Positions 43,977-52,527 of a DNA stretch of 64,000 nucleotides are shown here, in pieces. The stretch lies in the NCBI GenBank assembly GCA_045132055.1, contig JBGURP010000033.1:124001-188000 (forward strand). Reading direction: 5' to 3'. The translations under genes and the position numbers were made by a program. This DNA is from F23-D06 sp045132055. GTDB taxonomy: Bacteria; Bacteroidota; Bacteroidia; Bacteroidales; WCHB1-69. Under the pieces are notes generated by a model, which did no database searches, was not told the origin of the DNA, and was given only the letters and a program-made list of their open reading frames with translations. How positions within the stretch are numbered: position 1 is the first letter of the stretch; each line of letters starts with the position of its first letter.

Positions 43977-44690
43977 ATGCAATCATCCCCCTCTTTCTCT
44001 TTCGTGACCGCCAACGCCAAGATGGCCGATGTGCTGTCGCACCATAACCACCTCATCAACCTGTTGCCGCGACTCGGTGTCCCGTTGGGATTCGGCGAGA
44101 AGACCGTGGGGCAGGTGTGTGAGGAGAACCATGTGTCGCTCCCGCTGCTGTTGCTCGTGTTCAATGTCTATGTGCGCCCCGACTTCGTGCCCGATGTAGA
44201 TGACCTCAGACAATGTCCTATCGAGGAGATTGTCGATTACCTGAAGGCTTCGCATAAAGACTATCTGGAGTATTCGTTTCCTCACATTGAAAACCACTTG
44301 CGTGGCGTAGTGCAGGACTGGAATGTGAAATACAGGACCTCCATCACCATGTTCTTTGAGGAATACAAGAAAGAAGTGGAAAATCATTTCAAATATGAGG
44401 AGAAACATGTGTTCCCCTTCGTGCAGAACTTGCTCAAGCACACGGCTACCGCAAAAGAGGCATCCAAAGTATGGCAGTTCGAGAAGCAGCACAACAACAT
44501 CGAAGACAAGCTGCGCGATTTCACCAGTCTGCTGGTCAAGTATGTACCCGAGGATGTGTCGCAGCGCGAGCGCATCAACATGCTGAATAATATTTTTTCC
44601 CTTTCGGATGACATTGAAAAACATGCCATTATCGAGGAGAAGATACTGTTACCGTACATTAAAATCTTGATGGATGATGAAAAACTATAG
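43977..44690 (+). CDS. Hemerythrin-domain protein with N-terminal ScdA/DUF542-like region
   Basis: This is a 237-residue protein. The N-terminal part (NHLINLLPRLGVPLGFGEKT and VGQVCEENHV) resembles the short domain of RIC/ScdA iron-repair proteins. The remainder carries spaced metal-ligand candidates: SHKDYLEYSFPHIENHL, NHFKYEEKHVFPF, EKQHNNIED and EKHAIIEEKILLPY, consistent with a di-iron four-helix bundle. Likely roles are sensing or repair under oxygen or nitric oxide stress; this is inferred from the family. It overlaps the regulator gene by 17 bases. Confidence 0.82.
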   Translation: MQSSPSFSFVTANAKMADVLSHHNHLINLLPRLGVPLGFGEKTVGQVCEENHVSLPLLLLVFNVYVRPDFVPDVDDLRQCPIEEIVDYLKASHKDYLEYSFPHIENHLRGVVQDWNVKYRTSITMFFEEYKKEVENHFKYEEKHVFPFVQNLLKHTATAKEASKVWQFEKQHNNIEDKLRDFTSLLVKYVPEDVSQRERINMLNNIFSLSDDIEKHAIIEEKILLPYIKILMDDEKL

Positions 44691-45273
44691 AATTGCAATA
44701 GCCGATCCATCACCCATCATACTCACGGGCATGTCTGTCATCATGAAGGAGTTGGCGGACTATGATGTGGTGCTGAAAACCAATGATGTTCAGACCCTCG
44801 CGGCGCGCCTGCATGTGGTCAATCCCGACCTGCTGATTATCAATCCGGTGATGATGGATTACTCCAAGCGGATGATGGTGCGCCATCTGTTCGAGGACCT
44901 GCCCAACATGAAGATTGTGGCCCTCGCTTCGGCGTTTTTCGATGCCCAGCAGCTGAAGCAGTACCACGGCGTGATTGAAATCACTGACGATGCCCACCGC
45001 ATCAAATCCACCCTGAACATGGTGCTGGAGGCCCGCGACTCGAAAGAAGACGACGCGGACTCCGCCCAGCTCTCCGACCGCGAGAAAGAGGTACTGGTGT
45101 GCATGGCCAAGGGCAAGAAAAACAGCGAGATAGCCGACGAACTCAGCATTTCGGTGCACACGGTCATCACGCACCGCAAGAACATCGTAAAGAAAACGGG
45201 TATCAAGTCCGTTGCCGCCCTCACGGTGTATGCGATTTTGAACAATCTGATTGATGAGAAGGATATAATCTAG
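44674..45273 (+). CDS. LuxR-type response regulator with degenerate receiver
   Basis: This 199-residue protein has a CheY-like N-terminal domain (1-120) and a LuxR helix-turn-helix (about 133-195: LSDREKEVLVCMAKGKKNSE, then ISVHTVITHRKNIVKKTGI). In the receiver, the phospho-acceptor position reads LLIINPVMM, with Asn57 in place of Asp, and the acidic pocket has only one Asp (IADPSP). Phosphorylation by a histidine kinase is therefore unlikely. The 17-base overlap with the hemerythrin gene suggests the metalloprotein acts as its input partner, which is inference. Confidence 0.85.
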   Translation: MMKNYRIAIADPSPIILTGMSVIMKELADYDVVLKTNDVQTLAARLHVVNPDLLIINPVMMDYSKRMMVRHLFEDLPNMKIVALASAFFDAQQLKQYHGVIEITDDAHRIKSTLNMVLEARDSKEDDADSAQLSDREKEVLVCMAKGKKNSEIADELSISVHTVITHRKNIVKKTGIKSVAALTVYAILNNLIDEKDII

Positions 45274-45319
45274 TTTTCTGGCTATTTATTCACAAGTACA
45301 AACAATAAAATTCACAAAT

Positions 45320-45631
45320 ATGAAAATCTTCACAGTAGAGAATTTGCCCGGCATAGACTATGAAGTGTTGGGCGCCGTAACAGGCAGCACGATCCAATCC
45401 AAGAATGTGTTCAGCGATTTGGGTCAGTCTTTGAAAAACATTGTGGGTGGCGAACTTAGGTCATACACTCAAATGATGGACAAGGCGCGCAAAATGGCCA
45501 CAGACCGCATGATTGCCCAAGCGGAGGAAATGCACGCGGACGCCATTGTCGGAGTCCGTTATGCCACATCTGCCATTGTGGCCCAAGCGGCCGAAGTGCT
45601 GGTTTATGGCACTGCGATTCGTTTCAAATAA
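45320..45631 (+). CDS. YbjQ/UPF0145 family protein
   Basis: This 103-residue protein matches UPF0145 (YbjQ, heavy-metal-binding-domain annotation): GIDYEVLGAVTGSTIQSKNV, MIAQAEEMHADAIVGVRYAT and a C-terminal strand AEVLVYGTAIRF. Members form ring-like pentamers; the cellular role is not established. It lies 46 bases downstream of the LuxR regulator on the same strand and may be part of that transcript. Its stop directly abuts the stop of the convergent DUF5618 gene. Confidence 0.85.
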   Translation: MKIFTVENLPGIDYEVLGAVTGSTIQSKNVFSDLGQSLKNIVGGELRSYTQMMDKARKMATDRMIAQAEEMHADAIVGVRYATSAIVAQAAEVLVYGTAIRFK

Positions 45632-46033
45632 TTAAGCCGACATTTGCTTTGGGTATAGTATAGCACATAGGTCTATGATATCGTTGGCGACTTCGAAACC
45701 GGCGTCACAGACTTTTTTCACTTTGCTGCCATCATATCCCATGACAAGGTGCATGGTTTCATAACCTGCATTCACGAATTTCAGCAACGTGCGGTCACGC
45801 TTGCCAGCTGCCTCCTTGTATTTCTCGATTGACGGGCGACCTTTGCCTTTGCGTATTTGCAGCACTGCATCAAGGGCGATCAGGCAGCCCTTCCACAAGG
45901 TGTCCCCCGCAATGCGGATGTACTTTTTGTCTTTGTAAAGTTTTGTTTCAGGGTCATACGTGGACTTCTTAATGATTTCTTCCGCGTTGGCCACATATCG
46001 GCGTGCTTCTTCAATAGGGTTAATCTTTTCCAT
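45632..46033 (-). CDS. DUF5618-like small helical protein
   Basis: This 133-residue protein resembles DUF5618, a Bacteroidota family of all-helical proteins: EARRYVANAEEII, IAGDTLWKGCLIALDAVLQI, ETMHLVMGYDG and ANDIIDLCAILYP. The pattern recalls HEPN-like bundles but lacks the RxxxxH RNase motif. It is transcribed from its own -7 box (TATCTTTG at 46066-46059). Function unknown. Confidence 0.72.
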   Translation of the reverse strand: MEKINPIEEARRYVANAEEIIKKSTYDPETKLYKDKKYIRIAGDTLWKGCLIALDAVLQIRKGKGRPSIEKYKEAAGKRDRTLLKFVNAGYETMHLVMGYDGSKVKKVCDAGFEVANDIIDLCAILYPKQMSA

Positions 46034-46058
46034 TATTTTTGCTTTTTAGTTGATGTCG

Positions 46059-46066
46059 CAAAGATA
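46059..46066 (-). promoter_or_regulatory. -7 box for the DUF5618-like gene
   Basis: TATCTTTG (46066 to 46059) matches TAnnTTTG, with a leader of about 20 bases. The adjoining 46067-46260 is AT-rich and holds no gene that I can support. Confidence 0.55.
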
Positions 46067-46269
46067 CAATATTATTCCTATAGTCGTTGCTATTTTCAAT
46101 TTTTATTTTGTATTGATAATCAATTGGTTGAAAATTTTCAATGTGGAAATTTGATAATTAATTGTTAAATGTAAATGTGTGATTTTGAAAATTTCATAAG
46201 ATAATCAAACGTTTCTTAATAAACAAGCCGTGGGTGAATCACGCATTTCTTGCCAAATTGAAATTTTCT

Positions 46270-46277
46270 TACCTTTG
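46270..46277 (+). promoter_or_regulatory. -7 box for the DUF3857/transglutaminase gene
   Basis: TACCTTTG matches TAnnTTTG, 24 bases before the ATG at 46302, which excludes the in-frame upstream starts. Confidence 0.55.
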
Positions 46278-46301
46278 CAACTCCAATACAATATCTTAAA
46301 C

Positions 46302-48251
46302 ATGCACCAAAAACCTCTTATACTATCTTTTTTCGCCTTACTCCTGCTTTTCGGCGCGGCGAGTGCCCAGACTTCACAAGAGAGGCTCGCTGCCGTGAAG
46401 GACGCGCAGTTCAAAGACTACGACATCGTGACCGTTTTCGACAGTACTGATGTGCTGATGGAGGAGAGCGGCCTCAGCCATGTGTATGGCCACAAGCTCT
46501 ATAAGATTCTCACGCTGGCCGGCGGGCGCGATTTCAACACCGTGAAGATGGACTACGACCCGCTGTCTGCTTACGTCGAAATCCGCTCGGTGGTCGTGTA
46601 CCGCAAAAATGGCGATGTGGACACGCTCGACGCTCCGGTGCTCGACTATCCCGCACCGGCTTACATGATCTACTGGGGGGCGCGCCAGAAGATGATGGCC
46701 CTCGGTCGCCTTGAACCCGGCGATGCTGTGGAGGTGACTACTTACAAAAAAGGCTTCACCTACGCACTGCTCCAGGGTGAGGACCCCGATGCGAAATACA
46801 TCCCCCCGATGCGTGGCCATTTCTACGACATCGTACCCTTCTGGAGCGACCAGCCCGTGATGGAGAAGGTGTACCGCGTGAGCGTGCTTACCGCCAAGAA
46901 CCTGCGCTACGCTGTTTATCACGGCACCCTGAAAGTGGATACCCGTGAGGATGCCAATCGCACTATCTATACATTCACTCAGAAAAACTATTTCCCCATC
47001 AGCGTACCTGCCAACACACTGGCAAACAACGATATCCAAACCAAACTGTTGCTCTCCACCGCCCAAAACTGGGAGGCGAAGTCCACTTGGTTCTATGGCG
47101 TGAACGAGGACTATGGCAGCTTCGTGCCCACCGATGAGGTGAAACAGAAAGTGAATGAATTGCTGAAAAAAGCCAAAACCGAAAACGACAGCATCTCCAT
47201 CCTGACGCACTGGGTCGCCGACAACATGCGTTACTCTGGTATCTCAATGGGTGAGGGCGAGGGCTTCACGCTGCACAAGTGCGAGATGAACTTCACCGAC
47301 CGCTGCGGCGTGTGCAAGGACAAGGCCGGCATGTTGATTGCCATGTTGCGCGCCGCCGGCTTCAAGGCATACGCAGCCATGACCATGGCGGGCGAGCGCA
47401 TCGACGACATTCCTGCCGACCAGTTCAACCACTGCGTCACGGTGGTGCAGCGGCGCAATGGCAACTACCAGCTGCTGGATCCCACCTGGGTGCCCGGCGT
47501 GCGCGAGCTCTGGTCCAGCGCAGAACAGCAGCAGAACTACCTCATGGGCCTGCCGCAGGGCGCGAAACTTGGCCTTACCCCCGTGTCCAAGGCCGAGAAC
47601 CACTACATCCGCATGGATGCCAAAACCAAAGTGAATAAGAAGGGCACGCTTACTGGCACAGTGACCATTACCGCCGAAGGACAGTCCGACCGCTCTGTGC
47701 GCGGCGTCTTCCACGGCAACCGCTTGGAGTGGCAAGACAATCTCGAATACCAGCTCTACAGTCTCTATCCTAACGCCCAATTGAAATCGGTGAAGCACAC
47801 CGATGAGGATACCTATCTGGAACATCCGGTAAAAATCACATACAAGTTTGCTATCCCTAACTATGCTACGGTGAGCGACAAAGAACTGGTCGTCACGCCG
47901 TTCCTGGCCAAGGGCTTTTACAAGTTCACGATGCCGCACCTGCGCTATGATGTGTCGCAGGAGAAACGAGAGTATCCATTCAAGGACAGATGTTCACGGC
48001 TGGTGCAGATTTCGGAGACCATGACCGTGCCCACGGGCTACACCTCTGCCCAAGTGCCCAACGACCGGAACTTGCAGGGCGAAGTGGTGTCTTTCCAAGG
48101 CAACTACAAACTTGAAAACTCCAAAATTGAATTCAAGGAAAACATTCGCCTCGGCAAGCGCGTGTATGAGGCCGCCGATTGGCCCGCCTTCCGCCAAGCT
48201 GTCCAAAACCAACAATTCTACATGGACACACCTGTGATACTCACGCGATAA
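46302..48251 (+). CDS. Exported DUF3857 and transglutaminase-like protein
   Basis: This 649-residue protein has a signal peptide (LILSFFALLLLFGAASAQ), a DUF3857 beta-rich domain (about 40-260) and a transglutaminase/protease-like core. The catalytic residues are visible: Cys in DRCGVCKDKAGML (about 334), His in FNHCVTVVQ (about 376) and Asp in LLDPTW (about 394). A C-terminal DUF3858-like strand region follows. Such Bacteroidota proteins are periplasmic or outer-membrane associated with unknown substrates. It is followed by a related gene whose catalytic residues are lost. Confidence 0.87.
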   Translation: MHQKPLILSFFALLLLFGAASAQTSQERLAAVKDAQFKDYDIVTVFDSTDVLMEESGLSHVYGHKLYKILTLAGGRDFNTVKMDYDPLSAYVEIRSVVVYRKNGDVDTLDAPVLDYPAPAYMIYWGARQKMMALGRLEPGDAVEVTTYKKGFTYALLQGEDPDAKYIPPMRGHFYDIVPFWSDQPVMEKVYRVSVLTAKNLRYAVYHGTLKVDTREDANRTIYTFTQKNYFPISVPANTLANNDIQTKLLLSTAQNWEAKSTWFYGVNEDYGSFVPTDEVKQKVNELLKKAKTENDSISILTHWVADNMRYSGISMGEGEGFTLHKCEMNFTDRCGVCKDKAGMLIAMLRAAGFKAYAAMTMAGERIDDIPADQFNHCVTVVQRRNGNYQLLDPTWVPGVRELWSSAEQQQNYLMGLPQGAKLGLTPVSKAENHYIRMDAKTKVNKKGTLTGTVTITAEGQSDRSVRGVFHGNRLEWQDNLEYQLYSLYPNAQLKSVKHTDEDTYLEHPVKITYKFAIPNYATVSDKELVVTPFLAKGFYKFTMPHLRYDVSQEKREYPFKDRCSRLVQISETMTVPTGYTSAQVPNDRNLQGEVVSFQGNYKLENSKIEFKENIRLGKRVYEAADWPAFRQAVQNQQFYMDTPVILTR

Positions 48252-48300
48252 ACGATTGTTGAAAAGTTAATAGTTAATAGATAATAGATAATAGTTTTCC
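48252..48300 (+). repeat. TAATAG-type repeats after a stop codon
   Basis: After the transglutaminase stop, the sense strand contains GTTAATAGTTAATAG and ATAATAGATAATAG units. All carry stop triplets and resemble the other stop-proximal tracts. Confidence 0.5.
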
Positions 48301-48347
48301 TTAAGCCGTCCCGTTAGGTACAAGAGCTTGGTAGAAATAATAGATAT

Positions 48348-50009
48348 ATGAAAAAAATAATAATATTCACCTCAATCCTTATAATTGGCATGGCAGCCCT
48401 CGCCGGTCCCAAGTACGATGCCACTTATCATCTGATTTCCAAATCCTATACGCTGAACGCGGACGGGAGTATGGATTATCATTTCCGGAAAGAGTTGCAG
48501 CTCTTCTCGAAGTCGGCTTTTGATACATACGGCGAAACTTTTATCTGGTACAATCCGGAATATCAGACGCTTACCATCAATGAGGCCTATACTATCCGCA
48601 AAGATGGCTGCAAGGTGCAGACACCTGCCAATGCGTTCAATCCCAGTCTGCCTTACGCCTGTGAAAACTGCCAGCGATTCAACGGAATCCGCGAAATGGT
48701 GGTGACGCACACGGCGCTGGAATATGAGGCCACGATTGTGCTTGACTATACCATTCATACCGAGCAGCCGTTTATGAAAGAGTTGATGGAGCGGGTGAAT
48801 TTATATGAGAATGAACAGATTGAACAATATAAAGTGACAGTTGCTATCCCGGAGGGAAGGCATCTTTATACCATTTTGAATGCCAGAGGCGGACAGAAAG
48901 AGGAATCCGAGATTGATGGAGGATCAGGAAAATCGTGGGTGTTCTACAATCTTATCCCCAATACATCCGAATCCTATCTTCCGGAGAATTATCTTCCGTA
49001 TTTTCAATTCACTACCCTTGGCAGTCCCAGCGATTTTTTGATGCGCATGTCTATGCAGAACGCCCTGGTGAGTCGCGAGAGACCGTTCGCTCCGGCGGTC
49101 AGCGAGTTGGTGGATGCATCCAAACCGGCCATGGAGCAAGTGCTGGCCATCCGCGACTACGTGCGCACCAACATCCGCGAGAACAAGGTGCCGCTGCGCT
49201 ACATGAACTATCTGGTGGCCTCGCCGGCCACGGTATGGAACACCAATTGTGGCAATAGCTTCGAGAAAAATCTGCTGTTGCAGGCCATGTTGCAGGAGGC
49301 TGGCTTCCGGGCAGTTATTGGCGTGTGTTACAATAGTCTGCTTACCGATCCTGAGAGTGCCGTCAGAGTGATGGTGAATGGCAAGCCCTGCTATGTGTCG
49401 GCGGTGGATGCCGGAAAGGTGGCCTTCGATGCCCGCAAGCCAGGCGACAAGTTCATTGCTTTTACTGACGAGGTGGCTGATTGGAGCGTGCAGCCCATCA
49501 AGATCGTGATGGAAGCCGATTTCGCGGTTTCTGCCGATGGCGGTGGGTACAAGACCGATTGCACGGTGCGTTCTTCGGAGGTCAACTCGCCGCGCGCACG
49601 CACGTACCTGACTTCTGGCACGGCTGTGAATGCGAAGGCGGAGAAACTCAGCAACGGCTATGGCCATGTGCGCATCTCGGACGGCCCCTATGGCTGCAGC
49701 CTGCGCGCGGCCTCCATCTCTCCCAACCGCACCCATCCCGTGGCCGTGACGCCCACCGACGAGAGTTACTCCTATACGGTGACGCTGCCCGCCGGAGCAC
49801 ACTGGGTGACGAAGGACTTCGCTTTTGAGAAATCGTATGATTTTGGATACGTGATCATTGAACATAAACAAGTGGGTGGCAAGATGTTGATCACGCGCCA
49901 CCTGAAAATCAATCGCCCCGCCATCAACGACAAGAAGCAGATCAAGCAACTCAGAGAGATGCTGGCGGAGTGGAATGTGGACAGAAACTTTATTTTTTCG
50001 GATAAATAA
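48348..50009 (+). CDS. Exported DUF3857 protein with degenerate transglutaminase domain
   Basis: This 553-residue protein has a signal peptide (IIIFTSILIIGMAALAG), a DUF3857 domain (about 25-230) and a transglutaminase-like segment (about 255-400). The region NTNCGNSFEKNLLLQAM aligns with RCGVCKDKAGMLIAM of the neighbour, with Ser at the catalytic Cys position. The expected His and DPTW motifs are replaced (VMVNGKPCYVSAVDAG). It is probably a non-catalytic binding protein. Its stop overlaps the ATG of the branching enzyme gene by one base (TAATG). Confidence 0.8.
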   Translation: MKKIIIFTSILIIGMAALAGPKYDATYHLISKSYTLNADGSMDYHFRKELQLFSKSAFDTYGETFIWYNPEYQTLTINEAYTIRKDGCKVQTPANAFNPSLPYACENCQRFNGIREMVVTHTALEYEATIVLDYTIHTEQPFMKELMERVNLYENEQIEQYKVTVAIPEGRHLYTILNARGGQKEESEIDGGSGKSWVFYNLIPNTSESYLPENYLPYFQFTTLGSPSDFLMRMSMQNALVSRERPFAPAVSELVDASKPAMEQVLAIRDYVRTNIRENKVPLRYMNYLVASPATVWNTNCGNSFEKNLLLQAMLQEAGFRAVIGVCYNSLLTDPESAVRVMVNGKPCYVSAVDAGKVAFDARKPGDKFIAFTDEVADWSVQPIKIVMEADFAVSADGGGYKTDCTVRSSEVNSPRARTYLTSGTAVNAKAEKLSNGYGHVRISDGPYGCSLRAASISPNRTHPVAVTPTDESYSYTVTLPAGAHWVTKDFAFEKSYDFGYVIIEHKQVGGKMLITRHLKINRPAINDKKQIKQLREMLAEWNVDRNFIFSDK

Positions 50010-51997
50010 TGGCAGCGAAAACAATTCCTGAATTGGTAAAGGTGGATCCTTACCTGAAACCCTACGCGGCGGTGCTGCAAAAGCGCCACGAACGCGCGGT
50101 GTTGCGTGAACTGGAGTTTACTGATGGCAAGCGCACCCTCGCAGATGTGGCCAACGCGCATCTCTATTACGGATTGCACAAAACCCCGAACGGCTGGGTG
50201 TTCCGCGAGAAGGCCCCCAATGCCAAGAAACTATACATCTACGGCGATTTTTCCCGCTGGGAGATAAAGCCCGAGTTTGCCTTGCATCCCATCGGCAACG
50301 GCGACTGGGAGATTGAACTGCCCGACTTTGCACTGAAACACGAGATGCTCTACAAACTCTGGATGGTTTGGCACGGCGGCGCCGACGAGCGCCTGCCTGC
50401 ATACGCCACGCGCGTGGTGCAGGACGAAACCACCAAGGTGTTCTGCGCGCAGGTGTGGGAACCCGAACCGTATGTGTGGAAAAATGCAGGTCCCGGCAAG
50501 CCTGATCATCCGTTGGTGTATGAGGCACATATCGGCATGTCTTCCCAAGAAGCGAAAATTTCAACCTATTGGGAATTTAAAGAGACTGTTTTGCCGCGTA
50601 TCAAGAAGTTGGGTTACAACACGATACAGATGATGGCCATCCAGGAGCATCCCTATTACGGCTCCTTCGGCTATCAGGTCTCCAATTTCTTTGCGCCATC
50701 GTCCCGCTTCGGCACGCCGGAGGAATTGAAAGAGCTGATTGACGCGGCGCACGGGATGGGCATCTCGGTGATTCTGGATGTGGTGCACTCGCATTCCGTT
50801 TCCAATGTGAAAGAGGGCCTCGGCCAGTTCGACGGCTCAGACCATCTCTATTTTCATCATGGAGAAAAGGGACAGCATCCCGTATGGGATTCCCGCTGTT
50901 TCGATTACGGCAAGACGGAAACGATTCTGTACTTGCTTTCCAATTTGAAATACTGGCTGCAGGAATTCCATTTCGACGGTTTCCGTTTCGATGGCGTGAC
51001 CAGCATGTGCTATTGGAACCATGGTCTGGGCGTGGATTTTGTGGACTATGCCCAGTATTTTGACGACAATGTGGATGAAGATGCGGTGGTCTATCTCACC
51101 CTGGCCAATAATTTGGTTCGCGCCGTCAATCCTAAAGCTTTCACCATTGCGGAGGATGTGAGCGGTATGCCCGGCATGGCTTTCCCCACAAAAAAAGGTG
51201 GCATCGGCTTTGATTATCGCATGTCTATGGGTATTGCCGACTATTGGGTGAAGACGCTGAAGACGCTCTCCGACGAGCAGTGGGGGATGGGAGACATCTA
51301 TTTCCGCATGACCGACAAGCGTAACGAGGAGCAGACCATCAGCTATGTGGAGTGCCACGATCAGGCGATGGTCGGGGACAAGACTTTGATTTTCAGGATG
51401 GTGGATAGCAAGATGTACACCAATATGTCGGTGTTGACACCCGATTTGGATGTGGCGCGGGGTGTGGCCCTGCACAAGATGATCCGTTTGGTGACGCTCA
51501 CGCTGGCCTCCGGAGGCTATCTCAACTTCATGGGCAATGAGTTCGGCCATCCCGAATGGATTGACTTTCCCCGCGAAGGCAACGGCTGGTCGTGCCAGTA
51601 TGCCCGCCGACAGTGGAATCTGGCTGATGACAACCTGCTTCAATATGCCGGCCTCAACCGCTTTGACGAGGCCATGATCCATCTGGTGGAGAAAGAACAT
51701 CTTTTGGATTTCCTGCCGGAGAAGGTGTGGGAGGATAATGACGCCAAAATATTGGCTTATCGCAGAGGCGAGTGCCTGTTTGTCTATAACTTCCATCCGT
51801 TCCAGTCGGTGGAAGATTATGAGATTCCCTGTGACAAGTCCAAATATAGCATTGTGTTGAACAGCGATTCGCCCGATTTCAATGGTTTTGGAAATGTGGA
51901 TGAAACGATGGAGTATCACGCAATGGATACGTCGGGAAGGCGTTGCCTGAAAATATATATGCCCTCAAGAACCGTGTTGGTGCTGAGGGCATTGTAA
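50009..51997 (+). CDS. glgB: 1,4-alpha-glucan branching enzyme (GH13_8-like)
   Basis: The 662-residue product has an N-terminal CBM48 domain (about 50-140: WVFREKAPNAKKLYIYGDFS) and a GH13 barrel. The catalytic nucleophile Asp is in FDGFRFDGVTSM (about 329), the acid/base Glu in TIAEDVSGMPG (about 380) and the transition-state Asp in VECHDQAM (about 449). YFHHGEKGQHPVWDSRCFDY resembles eukaryotic-type branching enzymes. It introduces alpha-1,6 branches into the glucan made by the synthase encoded at 27346. It is coupled to the upstream DUF3857 gene by a one-base overlap. Confidence 0.93.
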   Translation: MAAKTIPELVKVDPYLKPYAAVLQKRHERAVLRELEFTDGKRTLADVANAHLYYGLHKTPNGWVFREKAPNAKKLYIYGDFSRWEIKPEFALHPIGNGDWEIELPDFALKHEMLYKLWMVWHGGADERLPAYATRVVQDETTKVFCAQVWEPEPYVWKNAGPGKPDHPLVYEAHIGMSSQEAKISTYWEFKETVLPRIKKLGYNTIQMMAIQEHPYYGSFGYQVSNFFAPSSRFGTPEELKELIDAAHGMGISVILDVVHSHSVSNVKEGLGQFDGSDHLYFHHGEKGQHPVWDSRCFDYGKTETILYLLSNLKYWLQEFHFDGFRFDGVTSMCYWNHGLGVDFVDYAQYFDDNVDEDAVVYLTLANNLVRAVNPKAFTIAEDVSGMPGMAFPTKKGGIGFDYRMSMGIADYWVKTLKTLSDEQWGMGDIYFRMTDKRNEEQTISYVECHDQAMVGDKTLIFRMVDSKMYTNMSVLTPDLDVARGVALHKMIRLVTLTLASGGYLNFMGNEFGHPEWIDFPREGNGWSCQYARRQWNLADDNLLQYAGLNRFDEAMIHLVEKEHLLDFLPEKVWEDNDAKILAYRRGECLFVYNFHPFQSVEDYEIPCDKSKYSIVLNSDSPDFNGFGNVDETMEYHAMDTSGRRCLKIYMPSRTVLVLRAL

Positions 51998-52025
51998 TCA
52001 CTTGGTATCTGAATATTTGAAGGGT

Positions 52026-52049
52026 AGGGTGCACTTACTTCTGCACCCT
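52026..52049. terminator. Possible terminator hairpin between convergent genes
   Basis: AGGGTGCA, an 8-base loop and TGCACCCT form an 8-bp stem that includes the stop of the DUF2147 gene. No T-run follows on either strand, so intrinsic termination is uncertain. Confidence 0.4.
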
Positions 52050-52454
52050 CACCTTGCTCTCCCTGTGCCAGTCCACGGTTTTGCCGAGGAATGAGGCGCC
52101 GAGGTAGCCGCGCATGTGTAAGGTGTTCTTGTCTGCAGACATGCGGATGAACGTGCTGTAGGTGCCGGGTTTGCCGGGATATTTCAGTTTGCCCTTCTTG
52201 TATTCTTTGGCTTCGGCATCATAAACCAGTTTGGTCATGAAAACCAATCCCAGTTGCGGTTTCTTTTTCGGGTTCTCCACCCAAACCACTTTAGCCTCGT
52301 AGGTGCCGTCAGCAGCCTTGTAAATCTCGCATTGCGATCCCTCTTTGGAGAACGGATCCACGGAGTGGAAAATACCGCAAATATCATCGGCCTTCTGCGC
52401 GAAACCGGCCATCGCGAATGTACAAATCAGAATGGTAGTCAGTATCTTTTTCAT
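52035..52454 (-). CDS. DUF2147 exported protein
   Basis: This 139-residue protein has a signal peptide (ILTTILICTFAMAGFAQ) and the DUF2147 pattern: DDICGIFHSVDP, CEIYKAADGTYEAKVVWVEN, a middle strand region KGKLKYPGKPGTYS and a C-terminal MRGYLGASFLGKTVDWHR. The family is a small lipocalin-like beta domain exported by many Proteobacteria and Bacteroidota; its function is not known. It follows a spacer of purine-rich repeats downstream of the aminopeptidase gene, and ends convergently with glgB. Confidence 0.82.
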   Translation of the reverse strand: MKKILTTILICTFAMAGFAQKADDICGIFHSVDPFSKEGSQCEIYKAADGTYEAKVVWVENPKKKPQLGLVFMTKLVYDAEAKEYKKGKLKYPGKPGTYSTFIRMSADKNTLHMRGYLGASFLGKTVDWHRESKVRVQK

Positions 52455-52463
52455 TACGTATGA

Positions 52464-52527
52464 ATTTTTCTCTTCTCTCTAATCGATAATCGTTTATCTC
52501 TAATCTCTAATCTCTAAACTCTCAACT
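52464..52527 (-). repeat. ATTAGAG tract after a stop codon
   Basis: In the sense of the aminopeptidase gene, the bases after its stop read GTTGAGAGTTTAGAG then repeated ATTAGAG units. It is the same type of tract as at 27302-27345. Confidence 0.6.

Noticed and set aside
46067..46260. AT-rich segment as a possible small RNA or gene
   Set aside because: No stable hairpin, conserved motif or convincing start codon was seen beyond the two flanking promoter boxes.
52026..52049. A strong terminator between glgB and the DUF2147 gene
   Set aside because: The stem is good but includes a stop codon and lacks a T-run on either strand, so only a low-confidence terminator was recorded.
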